Source: Pseudomonadota bacterium
Lineage (GTDB): Bacteria; Pseudomonadota; Gammaproteobacteria; Steroidobacterales; Steroidobacteraceae
DNA length: 64,000 bases
NCBI GenBank assembly: GCA_021822385.1
Contig: JAKARC010000001.1
Location: 62,001-126,000 of the forward strand
Direction of reading: 5' to 3'
Shown here: positions 37,114 through 45,630 of the stretch, in pieces
Position numbering within the stretch: position 1 is the stretch's first letter
Layout: each line of letters opens with the position of its first letter
Program-made: the position numbers and the translations under genes
The notes under the pieces: model-generated
What the model was told of the DNA's origin: nothing
What the model saw: only the letters and a program-made list of their open reading frames with translations
The model's database searches: none

Positions 37114-38361
37114 CTACGGATTGCCGACGACGTCCCCGTCGTTGATGGTGTGGGATGCGGCCACCACCAGAGCGAAAGCCACGTGCCGGTAGGTCTTGAA
37201 CACCAACAGCGTCGCAATGCGGTAATTGGGCAGTTTCACGCGCGGCTCGAGCAGTGCGCCGGAGGAGCCGAGCGCATGGAACAGCCAGGCGAAGGCGCCG
37301 TAGGGGTCGTGCACCACCCGGCCCCGGTGATCCACCGCGAGCACATCACCGGGGACCAGACCGGCCCGGCTGCCACGGTCGACAACCACGATGTCGTACG
37401 TGCCGGCCATATCCTCCTGTCCGCCCGTGCCGCCCAGCACGCTGATGATTTGACCGTGTATTGGGCGGGCCGGGGCGCGCGGCGCCATGTGCAGGGGCAG
37501 CGGCGGATCATTCGTGATCAGCCGATCGCCCGGGAAGGTCTCGCGGGCCGAATCCGTGAGCACCGCCGTGGCCGGGTCGCCGTCGGCGGTGATCACTGCC
37601 GTGCCCGTGAACTCCCCAAGATAGCCGTAGACATGGCCAAACCCCCAAAATCCCGGCGCCCGCAGCGCATGACCGACGTGAATGACGCTGTAGCGCCGGT
37701 GGGGATGACGGCCGAGGTTGCTCACATAGATCACGAAGCCGGAGCCGGCCACCTGGTTCTGATCGCGGATGGCGATGACATGGGGCGCGCGCTCGATCTG
37801 TCCGGTGGTGAAGACCACCGGACGGCTCAGGAAGGGGGCGACGGCCGAATAGGGGATGGTCGGTATTGCGGCCGTGATTGCAGTACTGCGCAGGTGCGGA
37901 GTGAGCACGACCGTCCGCTCCTGCGTACGCAATGGGCTTGGCCTGACGACCCGGATCATGGGCTTGCCATTTTTGCCATACGCCAATGCGAGCACATCTC
38001 CCGGGTAGATCCAATGCGGGTTGTGGATCCGGGGATTGATGTACCAGACTTCGGGCCAGTCCCAGGGATTGCGCAGGAATTTCGCCGCGATGCCCCAGAG
38101 AGTGTCTCCGGGCTTGACGGTGTACGTCATTGGAGCGCTGGCCCGGATGATGGGTCCGGACGACTCGGACGAAGACGTAGTCGGGGCGGCCGGCATCGCT
38201 CGGCTGACGGTTGCCGCATGCGTTGGCGCGCCGGTCGCCACGGGCGGCGACCGGGACGGGGCCGTCCGGCTGATGTCGTGCACGCTGGAGCACGCGGTGA
38301 GCAGGGCCGAGGCCCCGATCATCAGCAGCAGGCACGCATTGCGAATCTGATTTGACCCCAT
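37114..38361 (-). CDS. LysM-domain lipoprotein of the dprA neighbourhood
   Basis: 415 residues from the ATG at 38361, which gives a lipoprotein signal: hydrophobic LLLMIGASALLTAC with Cys as lipid-attachment residue. After a Ser/Thr/Pro linker, one LysM domain reads YTVKPGDTLWGIAAKFLRNP, with the associated DWPEVWYINP and HWIYPGDVLAL elements. The remainder is a conserved beta-rich region of unknown function that contains VAGSGFVIYVSNLGR and GDVLAVDHRGRVV segments. It probably binds peptidoglycan in the periplasm. In related bacteria this gene lies directly before dprA and is divergent to def; here dprA is missing from its downstream side. Confidence 0.9.
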   Translation of the reverse strand: MGSNQIRNACLLLMIGASALLTACSSVHDISRTAPSRSPPVATGAPTHAATVSRAMPAAPTTSSSESSGPIIRASAPMTYTVKPGDTLWGIAAKFLRNPWDWPEVWYINPRIHNPHWIYPGDVLALAYGKNGKPMIRVVRPSPLRTQERTVVLTPHLRSTAITAAIPTIPYSAVAPFLSRPVVFTTGQIERAPHVIAIRDQNQVAGSGFVIYVSNLGRHPHRRYSVIHVGHALRAPGFWGFGHVYGYLGEFTGTAVITADGDPATAVLTDSARETFPGDRLITNDPPLPLHMAPRAPARPIHGQIISVLGGTGGQEDMAGTYDIVVVDRGSRAGLVPGDVLAVDHRGRVVHDPYGAFAWLFHALGSSGALLEPRVKLPNYRIATLLVFKTYRHVAFALVVAASHTINDGDVVGNP

Positions 38362-38368
38362 GGACGGG

Positions 38369-38374
38369 TATAAT
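38369..38374 (+). promoter_or_regulatory. Consensus -10 element upstream of def
   Basis: A perfect TATAAT at 38369-38374 lies 127 bases before the def start, in the gap between the divergent LysM gene and def. The best -35 at 17-base spacing (TCTGAT, 38346-38351) is weak, while a TTGACC at 38352 is too close (11 bases). A sigma-70 promoter for def-fmt-rsmB is plausible from the -10 and position. Confidence 0.5.
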
Positions 38375-38500
38375 CGCACGTCGGCTCCCCCTGTACGGTG
38401 GTTCAATGTGAAGTTGTGCAGCCGATCACGGTCAGAGCCGGTCCCGCGGCCCGTGGGAGACCGATGGAACCGGGAACCTTAATCTGCACTCGAAATCCAC

Positions 38501-39037
38501 ATGGCGTTGCGAACGATACTTGAGTTTCCCGATCCGCGGCTGCGCACCCGTGCGCAGCCGGTCACCCGCTTCGGCAACGAGGTGCGGCGCCTGATCGACG
38601 ATATGCTCGAGACCCTGTACCACGCCCCGGGCATCGGCCTTGCGGCCACCCAGATCGATGTACATCAGCGACTTATTGTCATCGATGTCTCCGAGTCGCA
38701 CAACGAGCCGCTGGTGCTCATCAACCCGGAGATAGTGGCCCGCGAGGGGAGTACGCGCACGGAAGAGGGCTGTCTGTCGGTCCCCGGAATCTTCGATGCG
38801 GTCAGCCGGGCCGCGCGCGTGCGCGTGCGCGCCCAGGAGCGCGACGGGACCGTCTTCGAGCGCGACTGCGCCGATCTGTTGGCGGTGTGTGTTCAACACG
38901 AGATGGATCATCTCGAGGGACGACTGTTCGTGGATCACCTTTCCAGCCTCAAGCGTGAACGTATCCGCAAGAAGCTCGAAAAGGAGCGCAAGATCCAATC
39001 GCGACGCGACGTGCCGGCGACCCGATCGGCCCTGTAA
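38501..39037 (+). CDS. def: Peptide deformylase
   Basis: 178 residues with all three motifs: [17 protein letters not shown] (Cys metal ligand) and QHEMDHLEG (two His ligands and catalytic Glu). Removes the formyl group from new polypeptides at the ribosome. Ends in a basic tail ([13 protein letters not shown]). Eleven bases separate it from fmt, the usual def-fmt-rsmB operon order. Confidence 0.97.
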   Translation: MALRTILEFPDPRLRTRAQPVTRFGNEVRRLIDDMLETLYHAPGIGLAATQIDVHQRLIVIDVSESHNEPLVLINPEIVAREGSTRTEEGCLSVPGIFDAVSRAARVRVRAQERDGTVFERDCADLLAVCVQHEMDHLEGRLFVDHLSSLKRERIRKKLEKERKIQSRRDVPATRSAL

Positions 39038-39048
39038 GCGAACAGACA

Positions 39049-40050
39049 ATGTCCGCGCCAGTCCCCTTGCGTGTGGCGTTTGCGGGAACGCCGGAATTCG
39101 CCTTGCCTGCGTTGCGTGGGCTGCTGCACTCGCAGCATCAGGTCGTCGGCGTGCTCACCCAGCCCGATCGTCCGAGCGGGCGCGGCCGACAGCTCACCGC
39201 TCCGCCCGTAAAGCAGGCGGCGCAATCACACGAGCCCCCCGTGCCCGTTGCGCAGCCGGTCGCGCTTAAGGAACCGGCCGACTGGGCGCCATTGCGCGCA
39301 TGGCGTCCGGATGTGCTGGTGGTGATCGCCTACGGATTGATCATTCCGCAGCCCGTGCTCGATCTCCCCGCGCTCGGCTGCATCAATGTCCACGCCTCCC
39401 TCCTGCCGCGCTGGCGCGGCGCGGCGCCGATCGAGCGGGCACTGCTCGCCGGGGATCGGGAGACGGGATTGACCGTGATGCGTATGGAGGCCGGACTCGA
39501 TACGGGGCCGATGCTGCTGCAAGAGCGTGTGCCGATCGAGCCGCATGATACCGGCGCCAGTCTGCGCGCGCGGCTCGCGGATCTATCGGCGCCGCTGCTG
39601 TTGCGGGCGCTCGCCGGTTTGGCCGAGGGCACCCTGGCGGCCGTGCCCCAGCCGGCGCAGGGCGTCACCTATGCCCGCAAGCTCGAGAAGAGCGAAGCGC
39701 GGATCGATTGGCAATGGCCTGCGGAGCAGATCGAGCGGCTCGTGCGCGCGCTGCCGCCCTGGGCGCGAGCCGATACGGTGCGGATCGATCCGCGGACCGG
39801 CGCCGCCGAGCGACTGATCGTCCATGCCGCGCGGATCGCGTCCGAAGGCGCGTGCACACCGGCGGCACCGGGATGCATCGTGCAGGTGCTCGGGAAGCAG
39901 GCCGAGGGATATATCCGGGTGCACTGCGGCGAGGGATGCCTGGATCTGCTTGTCCTGCAAAGACCGGGCGGCGCGCCGCAGAGTGCGGGCGTGTTCGCCC
40001 GCGGGCAGCACGCCCTTGCGGTCGGTGAGCAGCTGGGCGCTGCGCGTTGA
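39049..40050 (+). CDS. fmt: Methionyl-tRNA formyltransferase
   Basis: 333 residues. RVAFAGTPEFALPALRGLL at the start, the formyl-THF binding HASLLPRWRGAAPIERAL with catalytic His, and a C-terminal OB-fold tRNA-binding domain (YARKLEKSEARIDW onward) are all present. It formylates initiator Met-tRNA with 10-formyltetrahydrofolate. Its stop overlaps the TTG start of rsmB. Confidence 0.97.
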   Translation: MSAPVPLRVAFAGTPEFALPALRGLLHSQHQVVGVLTQPDRPSGRGRQLTAPPVKQAAQSHEPPVPVAQPVALKEPADWAPLRAWRPDVLVVIAYGLIIPQPVLDLPALGCINVHASLLPRWRGAAPIERALLAGDRETGLTVMRMEAGLDTGPMLLQERVPIEPHDTGASLRARLADLSAPLLLRALAGLAEGTLAAVPQPAQGVTYARKLEKSEARIDWQWPAEQIERLVRALPPWARADTVRIDPRTGAAERLIVHAARIASEGACTPAAPGCIVQVLGKQAEGYIRVHCGEGCLDLLVLQRPGGAPQSAGVFARGQHALAVGEQLGAAR

Positions 40051-41390
40051 TCGGCCCGCACAATCAGGCGGCTGTCGTTCTGGCCGACGCCGCCCGCGCC
40101 GTGGCCGCGGTGAGCGCCGGACAGTCGGCCGACGCGGCTCTGGCGGTGTTCGACGCGAATGCACAGCGCGCCGCCATTCGGGCAATCACCCTGGGCACGC
40201 TGCGCTGGTATCTGCGGCTGCAACCCGCGATCGATTCGCTGCTCGCGCGCCCGGAGTCGCTTGACGGCGACGTGCATGCGCTGCTGATGGTTGCCGCACA
40301 CCAAATTGAGTATTCGCGTACGGCAACGCACAGTGCGGTGCATGCCGCCGTGGATGCCGTGCGCGTGTTGCGCCATGCGCATGCGAGCGGCCTGATCAAT
40401 GCCGTGCTGCGCAAGTTCCTGCTGCGGCGTGAGGCGCTGTTCGCGCGCATCGACCAGGATGTCGCGCGCCGGACGGCGCATCCGCGTTGGTTCGTCGATG
40501 CGCTGACGGCCGCCTGGCCTGATCAGGCGCCGGCCGTGCTGGCGGCCGACAACAGCCACCCGCCGCTGACGCTGCGGCTCAATGCGCGTCTGCGCTCGCT
40601 CGAGCAGTATCGGAACGATCTTGCGGCAGCGGGGTTGACCGCGCGGATGTTCGATGTTCCCGGCGCTCGCGGCGAGTCTGTCGCGGTGATCCTCGATCGG
40701 CCCGTGCCGGTGACCGAGCTGCCCGGCTTTCGCGCCGGGTGGGTGTCGGTGCAGGATACGGGGGCGCAACTCGCGGGACCTTTGCTCGATGTCCGGCCCG
40801 GTATGCGGGTGCTTGATGCCTGCGCCGCTCCGGGCAGCAAGTCCGCGCACATTCTTGAGCAAACGCCCGCGGCCGACCTTTGGGCGCTCGACATCGATCC
40901 GGTGCGGCTGCGCCGGGTCGAGGCGACGTTCGCGCGGCTCGGGCTCACGGGGCATCTGGTGGCGGCGGACGTACGCGAGCCGGACACGTTTTGGGACGGT
41001 CGGCCCTTCGAGCGTATCCTCGTCGATGCGCCCTGCTCGGGCACGGGCGTCATCCGGCGCCATCCGGACATCAAGCTGTTGCGCCGCGCCGAGGACATTG
41101 CTGCGTTCGCGGCGAAGCAGTTCGGGATCCTGCAGGCGACGTTCCGGATGCTCGCGCCGGGGGGACGGCTGGTCTATGCCACCTGCTCGGTGCTCCCGGA
41201 CGAGAACGAGCGGGTGCTCGAGCGTTTCCTCGCGGAAACGCCACAGGCCCGAGTCGCCAAGCCCACGCTCGAGCGGTTACCGCCCGATGCGATGATCACT
41301 CCCCTGGGTGTGCAACTGCTCACCGGAGGTGCTTTGCTGACGGATGGCTTTTATTATGCTTGTGTCGAAAAGACAACGGGTGGAGCCTAA
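40047..41390 (+). CDS. rsmB: 16S rRNA (cytosine967-C5)-methyltransferase RsmB
   Basis: 447 residues. An N-terminal NusB-like domain is followed by the Rossmann methyltransferase with MRVLDACAAPGSKSAHILE (SAM loop), VDAPCSGTGVIRRHPDIK (first catalytic Cys) and YATCSVLPDENE (second Cys), the RsmB signature. The first good codon is a TTG at 40047 overlapping the fmt stop (TTGA); no ATG precedes the N-terminal domain in frame, so a TTG start and translational coupling are inferred. Modifies C967 of 16S rRNA. Confidence 0.95.
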   Translation: MIGPHNQAAVVLADAARAVAAVSAGQSADAALAVFDANAQRAAIRAITLGTLRWYLRLQPAIDSLLARPESLDGDVHALLMVAAHQIEYSRTATHSAVHAAVDAVRVLRHAHASGLINAVLRKFLLRREALFARIDQDVARRTAHPRWFVDALTAAWPDQAPAVLAADNSHPPLTLRLNARLRSLEQYRNDLAAAGLTARMFDVPGARGESVAVILDRPVPVTELPGFRAGWVSVQDTGAQLAGPLLDVRPGMRVLDACAAPGSKSAHILEQTPAADLWALDIDPVRLRRVEATFARLGLTGHLVAADVREPDTFWDGRPFERILVDAPCSGTGVIRRHPDIKLLRRAEDIAAFAAKQFGILQATFRMLAPGGRLVYATCSVLPDENERVLERFLAETPQARVAKPTLERLPPDAMITPLGVQLLTGGALLTDGFYYACVEKTTGGA

Positions 41391-41435
41391 TACACTCCGC
41401 AATTCAGGGGCTTGGCACGTTCGAGCGTTGCATTG

Positions 41436-42041
41436 ATGCCACGAATAGGTTTGCGATGGGGACGTGCGGCGCTGCTGAGCACGAAGCTGCTGGCTGCGGC
41501 CGTCATCCTGGCCATGATCGGCTGCGCCGGGCCGGCTCGCGCCAGCGCCCTCGACGGGGTGCTCGCGGTGCGCTCGGCGTACGTGAATTTTGATCACGGC
41601 GTGATCGAGCTCAATGCGCACGTGGTCTATCCGCTCAATCCCACCATTCTGAAGGCTTTGCAGAATGGTGTGACGCTGAGCTTCGATATCGAGGCGCGCA
41701 TCGATCAAGTCCGCCGCTTCTGGTTCGACGCGACCATCGTCGACGTCACGCTGCATCGCGAGCTGACCTATCATCTGGTCACGCGCCGCTATGTGGTGCG
41801 CAATGTCCAAAGCGGTGCCGAGACCAGCTTCAAGACGGTCAAGCAGGCGCTGCAGTCGCTCGAGCGGGTTCATAACTGGCCCATTCTGGTCGAGTCGCAG
41901 CTGCACGGGGGCCGGTACATTATCAGCGTTCGCGCCAGCGTGCGGCGCGGCAAGCTGCCCGCGTCCTTGCGCGCACTGCTGTTTTGGACCGATGACTGGC
42001 AGCGCACGAGCGCGTGGTATACATGGTCGTTGCCGATGTGA
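41436..42041 (+). CDS. Exported DUF4390 protein
   Basis: About 201 residues from the ATG at 41436; the frame opens earlier at 41412 but this start yields a conventional signal peptide (basic MPRIGLRWGRAALLSTK then LLAAAVILAMIGCAG). A Cys in GCAG could be a lipobox variant. The mature part is a beta-rich DUF4390 domain (VYPLNPTILKALQNGVTLSF, FKTVKQALQSLERVHNWPI, SLRALLFWTDDW). It lies between rsmB and ntrY, a conserved neighbourhood in gammaproteobacteria; its role is unknown. It overlaps the ntrY-like gene. Confidence 0.82.
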   Translation: MPRIGLRWGRAALLSTKLLAAAVILAMIGCAGPARASALDGVLAVRSAYVNFDHGVIELNAHVVYPLNPTILKALQNGVTLSFDIEARIDQVRRFWFDATIVDVTLHRELTYHLVTRRYVVRNVQSGAETSFKTVKQALQSLERVHNWPILVESQLHGGRYIISVRASVRRGKLPASLRALLFWTDDWQRTSAWYTWSLPM

Positions 42042-44260
42042 GCGGAGCAACGCCGCAACGCCGGCGCGTGCGTGCGATCGCCGCCATCGCGCTGTGGAGT
42101 GTCATTGGGCTGACAGCGCTGATGCTGTTGGCCCGGAGCACGCAGAACTCATCCGAATTCGGCCGTCTGCAGCCTTGGATCGTGCTGCTCAACGTGATCG
42201 GTGTGGTGGCGCTGATCGCGCTGCTGGTGCGGCGCCTATGGCTGCTCGTGCGCGACTATCGCAACCATGTGCCGGGCTCGCGCCTGACCGCCCGCACGGT
42301 GCTGATCTTCGGCGCTCTGGTGATCGCCCCGCTGCTGATCGTGTATTTCGCGTCGCTGCAATTCCTCGACCGCGGCATCGACAGCTGGTTTCGTGTCGAA
42401 GTCCGCGCCGGCCTGAAAGATGCTCTGGTGCTGTCGCGTTCGGCCCTCGATCTGCGTGTGCAGGCCGAATCGCGCCGGACCGCGCTGCTCGCCCGCGCCT
42501 TGGAGGGGCGATCGATCGCGCAGATCCAGGCGCGTCTCGATCAGGCGCGCCGTGCCGATGCCGCCCGCGAGATCGTGCTGTACGGGGACAGTGGCCGCAT
42601 TCTTGCGGCGAGTCTGCGCAATCCGCTCGCCAATGTGCCGCTTGCGCCACCGACCAATCTGGTACGCACGGTTACCGCGCGCCAGACCTACGTCAGCCTC
42701 GAGCCGCAGGCCAAGGGACGCTATGTCATACGGGTCGGCGTGCCGCTTGTGCTGCCTGCCAACGGCGGCGGCGTGCGCTACCTGATGGCCTTGTATCCGG
42801 TGCCGGCGCGGCTCGCCGAACTCTCGGACGCGGTTCAGCGTGCGTATTCGCGCTACGGCAATCTGACGGCATTGCGCGGTCCGGTCCGCTACAGTTTTAC
42901 GTTGACGCTGACGTTGGTGCTGCTGCTGGCGATGTTGGCGGCGATTCACGGGGCGATTTACTTTGCCGAACATCTCGCGCGGCCCGTACAGGATCTCATT
43001 GCCGGAACCCGGGCCGTAGGCAAGGGTGACTTCGAGACGCGCCTGGCGCTGCCGTCGCGGGACGAGATCGGATTTCTGGTGGTTTCTTTCAACGAGATGA
43101 CGCAGCGGCTGCGCCGCGCCCACGATGAGGCGACCCGCAGTCAACAGGCGGTCGAGCGTGAGCGCGAGCGTCTAGCGATCATTCTGGCGCGCCTTTCCAC
43201 AGGTGTGCTGGCGATCGACCGCAACCTGGTGGTGCGCATGGCCAATCGCGCCGCCGGTGGGATTCTCGGCGCGGATTTCTCCGCCGCCGGTGGGCGGGCG
43301 CTGGCAGCCCTCTCCGCCGGCAACGAGCGCCTGGCCCAGTTCGTTGCGGCGCTCGCGGTACGCTTTGCGCGCGGCCGCGACGAATGGCGTGAGCAGATCG
43401 AGCTCGGCAAGTCCGGTCGCACGGTCACGCTCATGTGTGCCTGCACGCCGCTGCCGGGTGAGAGCGGGGATATGGGCTATGTCATCGTCTTCGACGACAT
43501 CACTGCGCTGCTTGCGGCCCAGCGCGATGCCGCATGGGGCGAGGTGGCGCGGCGTCTTGCCCACGAGATCAAAAATCCGCTGACCCCGATCCAGCTGTCC
43601 GCCGAGCGCCTGCGGCGCCGGCTGCTGGCGCTGCTCTCGCCGCCGGAGGCGGAAATCCTGGACCGCGCCACCCATACCATCGTGCAGCAGGTCGAAAGCA
43701 TGCAGCAGATGGTCAATGCCTTCAGCGAATATGCGCGGGCTCCGGAGATGCGTGTCAGCCGCTTCAGCCTCAATCAGCTGGTGACCGAGGTTGCCGACCT
43801 GTACCGGTCCCAGGAAGGACATGTCGCCATCGTGCTCGATCTGGACGAGCGGCTGGCGGCGATCGAGGCCGATCGTGGCCGAGTGCGCCAGATCCTCAAT
43901 AACCTGCTGACCAATGCGATCGAGGCGCTCGAGAGCCGTCCCGACGCGCGCGTCGAGATCGCCACGCGTCTCGAGGGCCACGGCAGTTCATTTGCGCTGG
44001 TGAGCGTGTGTGACAATGGGCCGGGCTTCAAGTCCGAGCTCCTCGACCGGATCTTCGATCCGTACGTCACCAGCAAGCCGAAAGGCACGGGCCTGGGGTT
44101 GGCGATCGTGAAGAAGATCGTGGAAGAGCATGGCGGACGGCTCGAGGCAGACAATCTTCCCGAGGGCGGGGCCCGGATCCGGGTGGCGCTGCCGGTGGCG
44201 TTCGGTCGCCGTTCGGGGGCGCGAGCGAAGCGAGAGACAATGCGGAGCGAGCAAGCATGA
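42014..44260 (+). CDS. ntrY: NtrY-like membrane sensor histidine kinase
   Basis: 748 residues from the GTG at 42014 (an ATG at 42023 is equally possible). Membrane helices near the N-terminus (AIAALWSVIGLTALMLL type, VLLNVIGVVALIALLVRRL, VLIFGALVIAPLLIVYFASL) precede a large extracytoplasmic domain, then another helix (LTLTLVLLLAMLAAIHGAIY), HAMP (LARPVQDLIAGTRAVGKGD), PAS, HisKA with phospho-His in LAHEIKNPLTPIQLS, and HATPase with NLLTNAIEAL and GTGLGLAIVKKI. The topology matches NtrY. It overlaps the DUF4390 gene and its stop overlaps the ntrX-like start (ATGA), so it is coupled to its cognate regulator. Confidence 0.9.
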   Translation: MVYMVVADVSGATPQRRRVRAIAAIALWSVIGLTALMLLARSTQNSSEFGRLQPWIVLLNVIGVVALIALLVRRLWLLVRDYRNHVPGSRLTARTVLIFGALVIAPLLIVYFASLQFLDRGIDSWFRVEVRAGLKDALVLSRSALDLRVQAESRRTALLARALEGRSIAQIQARLDQARRADAAREIVLYGDSGRILAASLRNPLANVPLAPPTNLVRTVTARQTYVSLEPQAKGRYVIRVGVPLVLPANGGGVRYLMALYPVPARLAELSDAVQRAYSRYGNLTALRGPVRYSFTLTLTLVLLLAMLAAIHGAIYFAEHLARPVQDLIAGTRAVGKGDFETRLALPSRDEIGFLVVSFNEMTQRLRRAHDEATRSQQAVERERERLAIILARLSTGVLAIDRNLVVRMANRAAGGILGADFSAAGGRALAALSAGNERLAQFVAALAVRFARGRDEWREQIELGKSGRTVTLMCACTPLPGESGDMGYVIVFDDITALLAAQRDAAWGEVARRLAHEIKNPLTPIQLSAERLRRRLLALLSPPEAEILDRATHTIVQQVESMQQMVNAFSEYARAPEMRVSRFSLNQLVTEVADLYRSQEGHVAIVLDLDERLAAIEADRGRVRQILNNLLTNAIEALESRPDARVEIATRLEGHGSSFALVSVCDNGPGFKSELLDRIFDPYVTSKPKGTGLGLAIVKKIVEEHGGRLEADNLPEGGARIRVALPVAFGRRSGARAKRETMRSEQA

Positions 44261-45618
44261 GCGCGGCACATATCCTGGTGGTCGATGATGAGGCGGATAT
44301 TCGCGGCCTGCTGAAGGAGATCCTCTCCGAGGAGGGCTATGAGGTCGAAGTCGCGGCAAATGCCGCGCAGGCGCGCGCCGCGCGAACCCGGCAGCCGCCG
44401 GATCTGGTGCTGCTCGATATCTGGATGCCGGATGTCGATGGCATCACTTTGCTGCGCGAGTGGTCGACTGCGGCCGAGGATGACTGTCCGGTCGTGATGA
44501 TGTCCGGCCACGGCACGGTCGAAACCGCCGTGGAGGCGACGCGGCTCGGTGCGTTCGACTTCGTCGAGAAGCCGCTGTCGCTTGCCAAGTTGCTGCGCAC
44601 CGTGGAGCGCGCGCTCGATTCGGGCCGACGCAAACGCCAGGCCGGCAAACTGTTCGTGCCGACGATGATGATACCGGCCGGCAAGAGCAAGCTCATACAG
44701 GAACTGCGCGCCGAGCTGCAGCAGCTGGCCGCCCACACCACCGCAGTGCTGCTCGTCGGTGAGCCGGGTACCGGGCGGGAGATGTTCGCGCGCTACCTGC
44801 ATGCGCGCGGCCCGCGCGCAGGCGGTCCGTTCGTCACCCTGGTGGCGAGCAGTTTGCGCGAAAGCGATGTGGAGAGCCGGCTGTTAGGCTCTGTTGAGGG
44901 CGGGAGTCGCCGTCCGGGATTGCTCGAACAGGCCGCCGACGGCACGCTGTTCATTCAGGAGCTTGAAGATCTGCCCGCGGGTGCGCAGCGCCTGCTGGTC
45001 GGCGCACTGCAGTCTGGCGCGTTCACGCCCGTGGGTGCCAGCGAGCCGAAGGAGCTGCGCGCGCGCGTCGTTTCCTCGGCGCAGCCCGGCATCGAGCATT
45101 CCGCCGGCGCGGGCGTACGGCGCGATCTGCTGAGTTATCTGAACCGGCTGATCGTGCGGGTGCCGCCGCTGCGCGACTACGCGGAGGATGTTCCGGAGTT
45201 GCTGCGTCATCACGTCGACCGGCTGGTGGACTCCGAAGGCCTGCCGCTGCGTCACTTCTCCGTGGCGGCACAGAATCGGCTGCGCAATTACCCCTGGCCG
45301 GACAACGTGCGGGAGCTGAAGAACCTGGTGCACCGTCTGTTGATCCAGGGTGGTGCCGAAGAGATCGGGCTGGAGGAGGTCGAGCGCGAGCTCGCCCTGC
45401 AGGCCCCCGCCGCTGAGCCGCTGGTCAAGCAGGATCTGCTGGCGCTCCCGTTACGCGAGGCGCGCGAGCAGTTTGAGCGGGCATATCTGCAGCAGCAGCT
45501 GCTGCTGTGCAACGGCAAGGTGGGTCAGCTCGCCAAGCGGGTCGGGATGGAACGGACACACCTGTACCGCAAGCTGCGCTCGCTGGGGCTGGATTTCCGC
45601 TCGATCGCCGAGGATTGA
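44257..45618 (+). CDS. ntrX: NtrX-like response regulator with degenerate AAA+ domain
   Basis: 453 residues. The receiver is intact (acidic pocket D10/D11, phospho-acceptor D54 in LLDIWMPDVDG, Lys 105). The AAA+ part has lost key features: Walker A reads GEPGTGRE (residues 168-175, Lys to Arg), the sigma-54-contacting GAFTGA loop is absent (LLGSVEGGSRRPGLLEQA in its place), and Walker B reads LFIQELED with Gln at the Asp position. The C-terminal Fis-type helix-turn-helix is well preserved (LAKRVGMERTHLYRKL). It is therefore likely a phosphorylation-controlled DNA-binding protein that does not drive sigma-54 open-complex formation. NtrX proteins without GAFTGA are known; the Walker changes go further. 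Confidence 0.88.
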   Translation: MSAAHILVVDDEADIRGLLKEILSEEGYEVEVAANAAQARAARTRQPPDLVLLDIWMPDVDGITLLREWSTAAEDDCPVVMMSGHGTVETAVEATRLGAFDFVEKPLSLAKLLRTVERALDSGRRKRQAGKLFVPTMMIPAGKSKLIQELRAELQQLAAHTTAVLLVGEPGTGREMFARYLHARGPRAGGPFVTLVASSLRESDVESRLLGSVEGGSRRPGLLEQAADGTLFIQELEDLPAGAQRLLVGALQSGAFTPVGASEPKELRARVVSSAQPGIEHSAGAGVRRDLLSYLNRLIVRVPPLRDYAEDVPELLRHHVDRLVDSEGLPLRHFSVAAQNRLRNYPWPDNVRELKNLVHRLLIQGGAEEIGLEEVERELALQAPAAEPLVKQDLLALPLREAREQFERAYLQQQLLLCNGKVGQLAKRVGMERTHLYRKLRSLGLDFRSIAED

Positions 45619-45630
45619 GCGGCGAAACCC

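Noticed and set aside
38352-38374. TTGACC paired with TATAAT before def as a complete sigma-70 promoter
   Set aside because: The spacing is only 11 bases, so the TTGACC cannot be the -35; only the -10 is reported.
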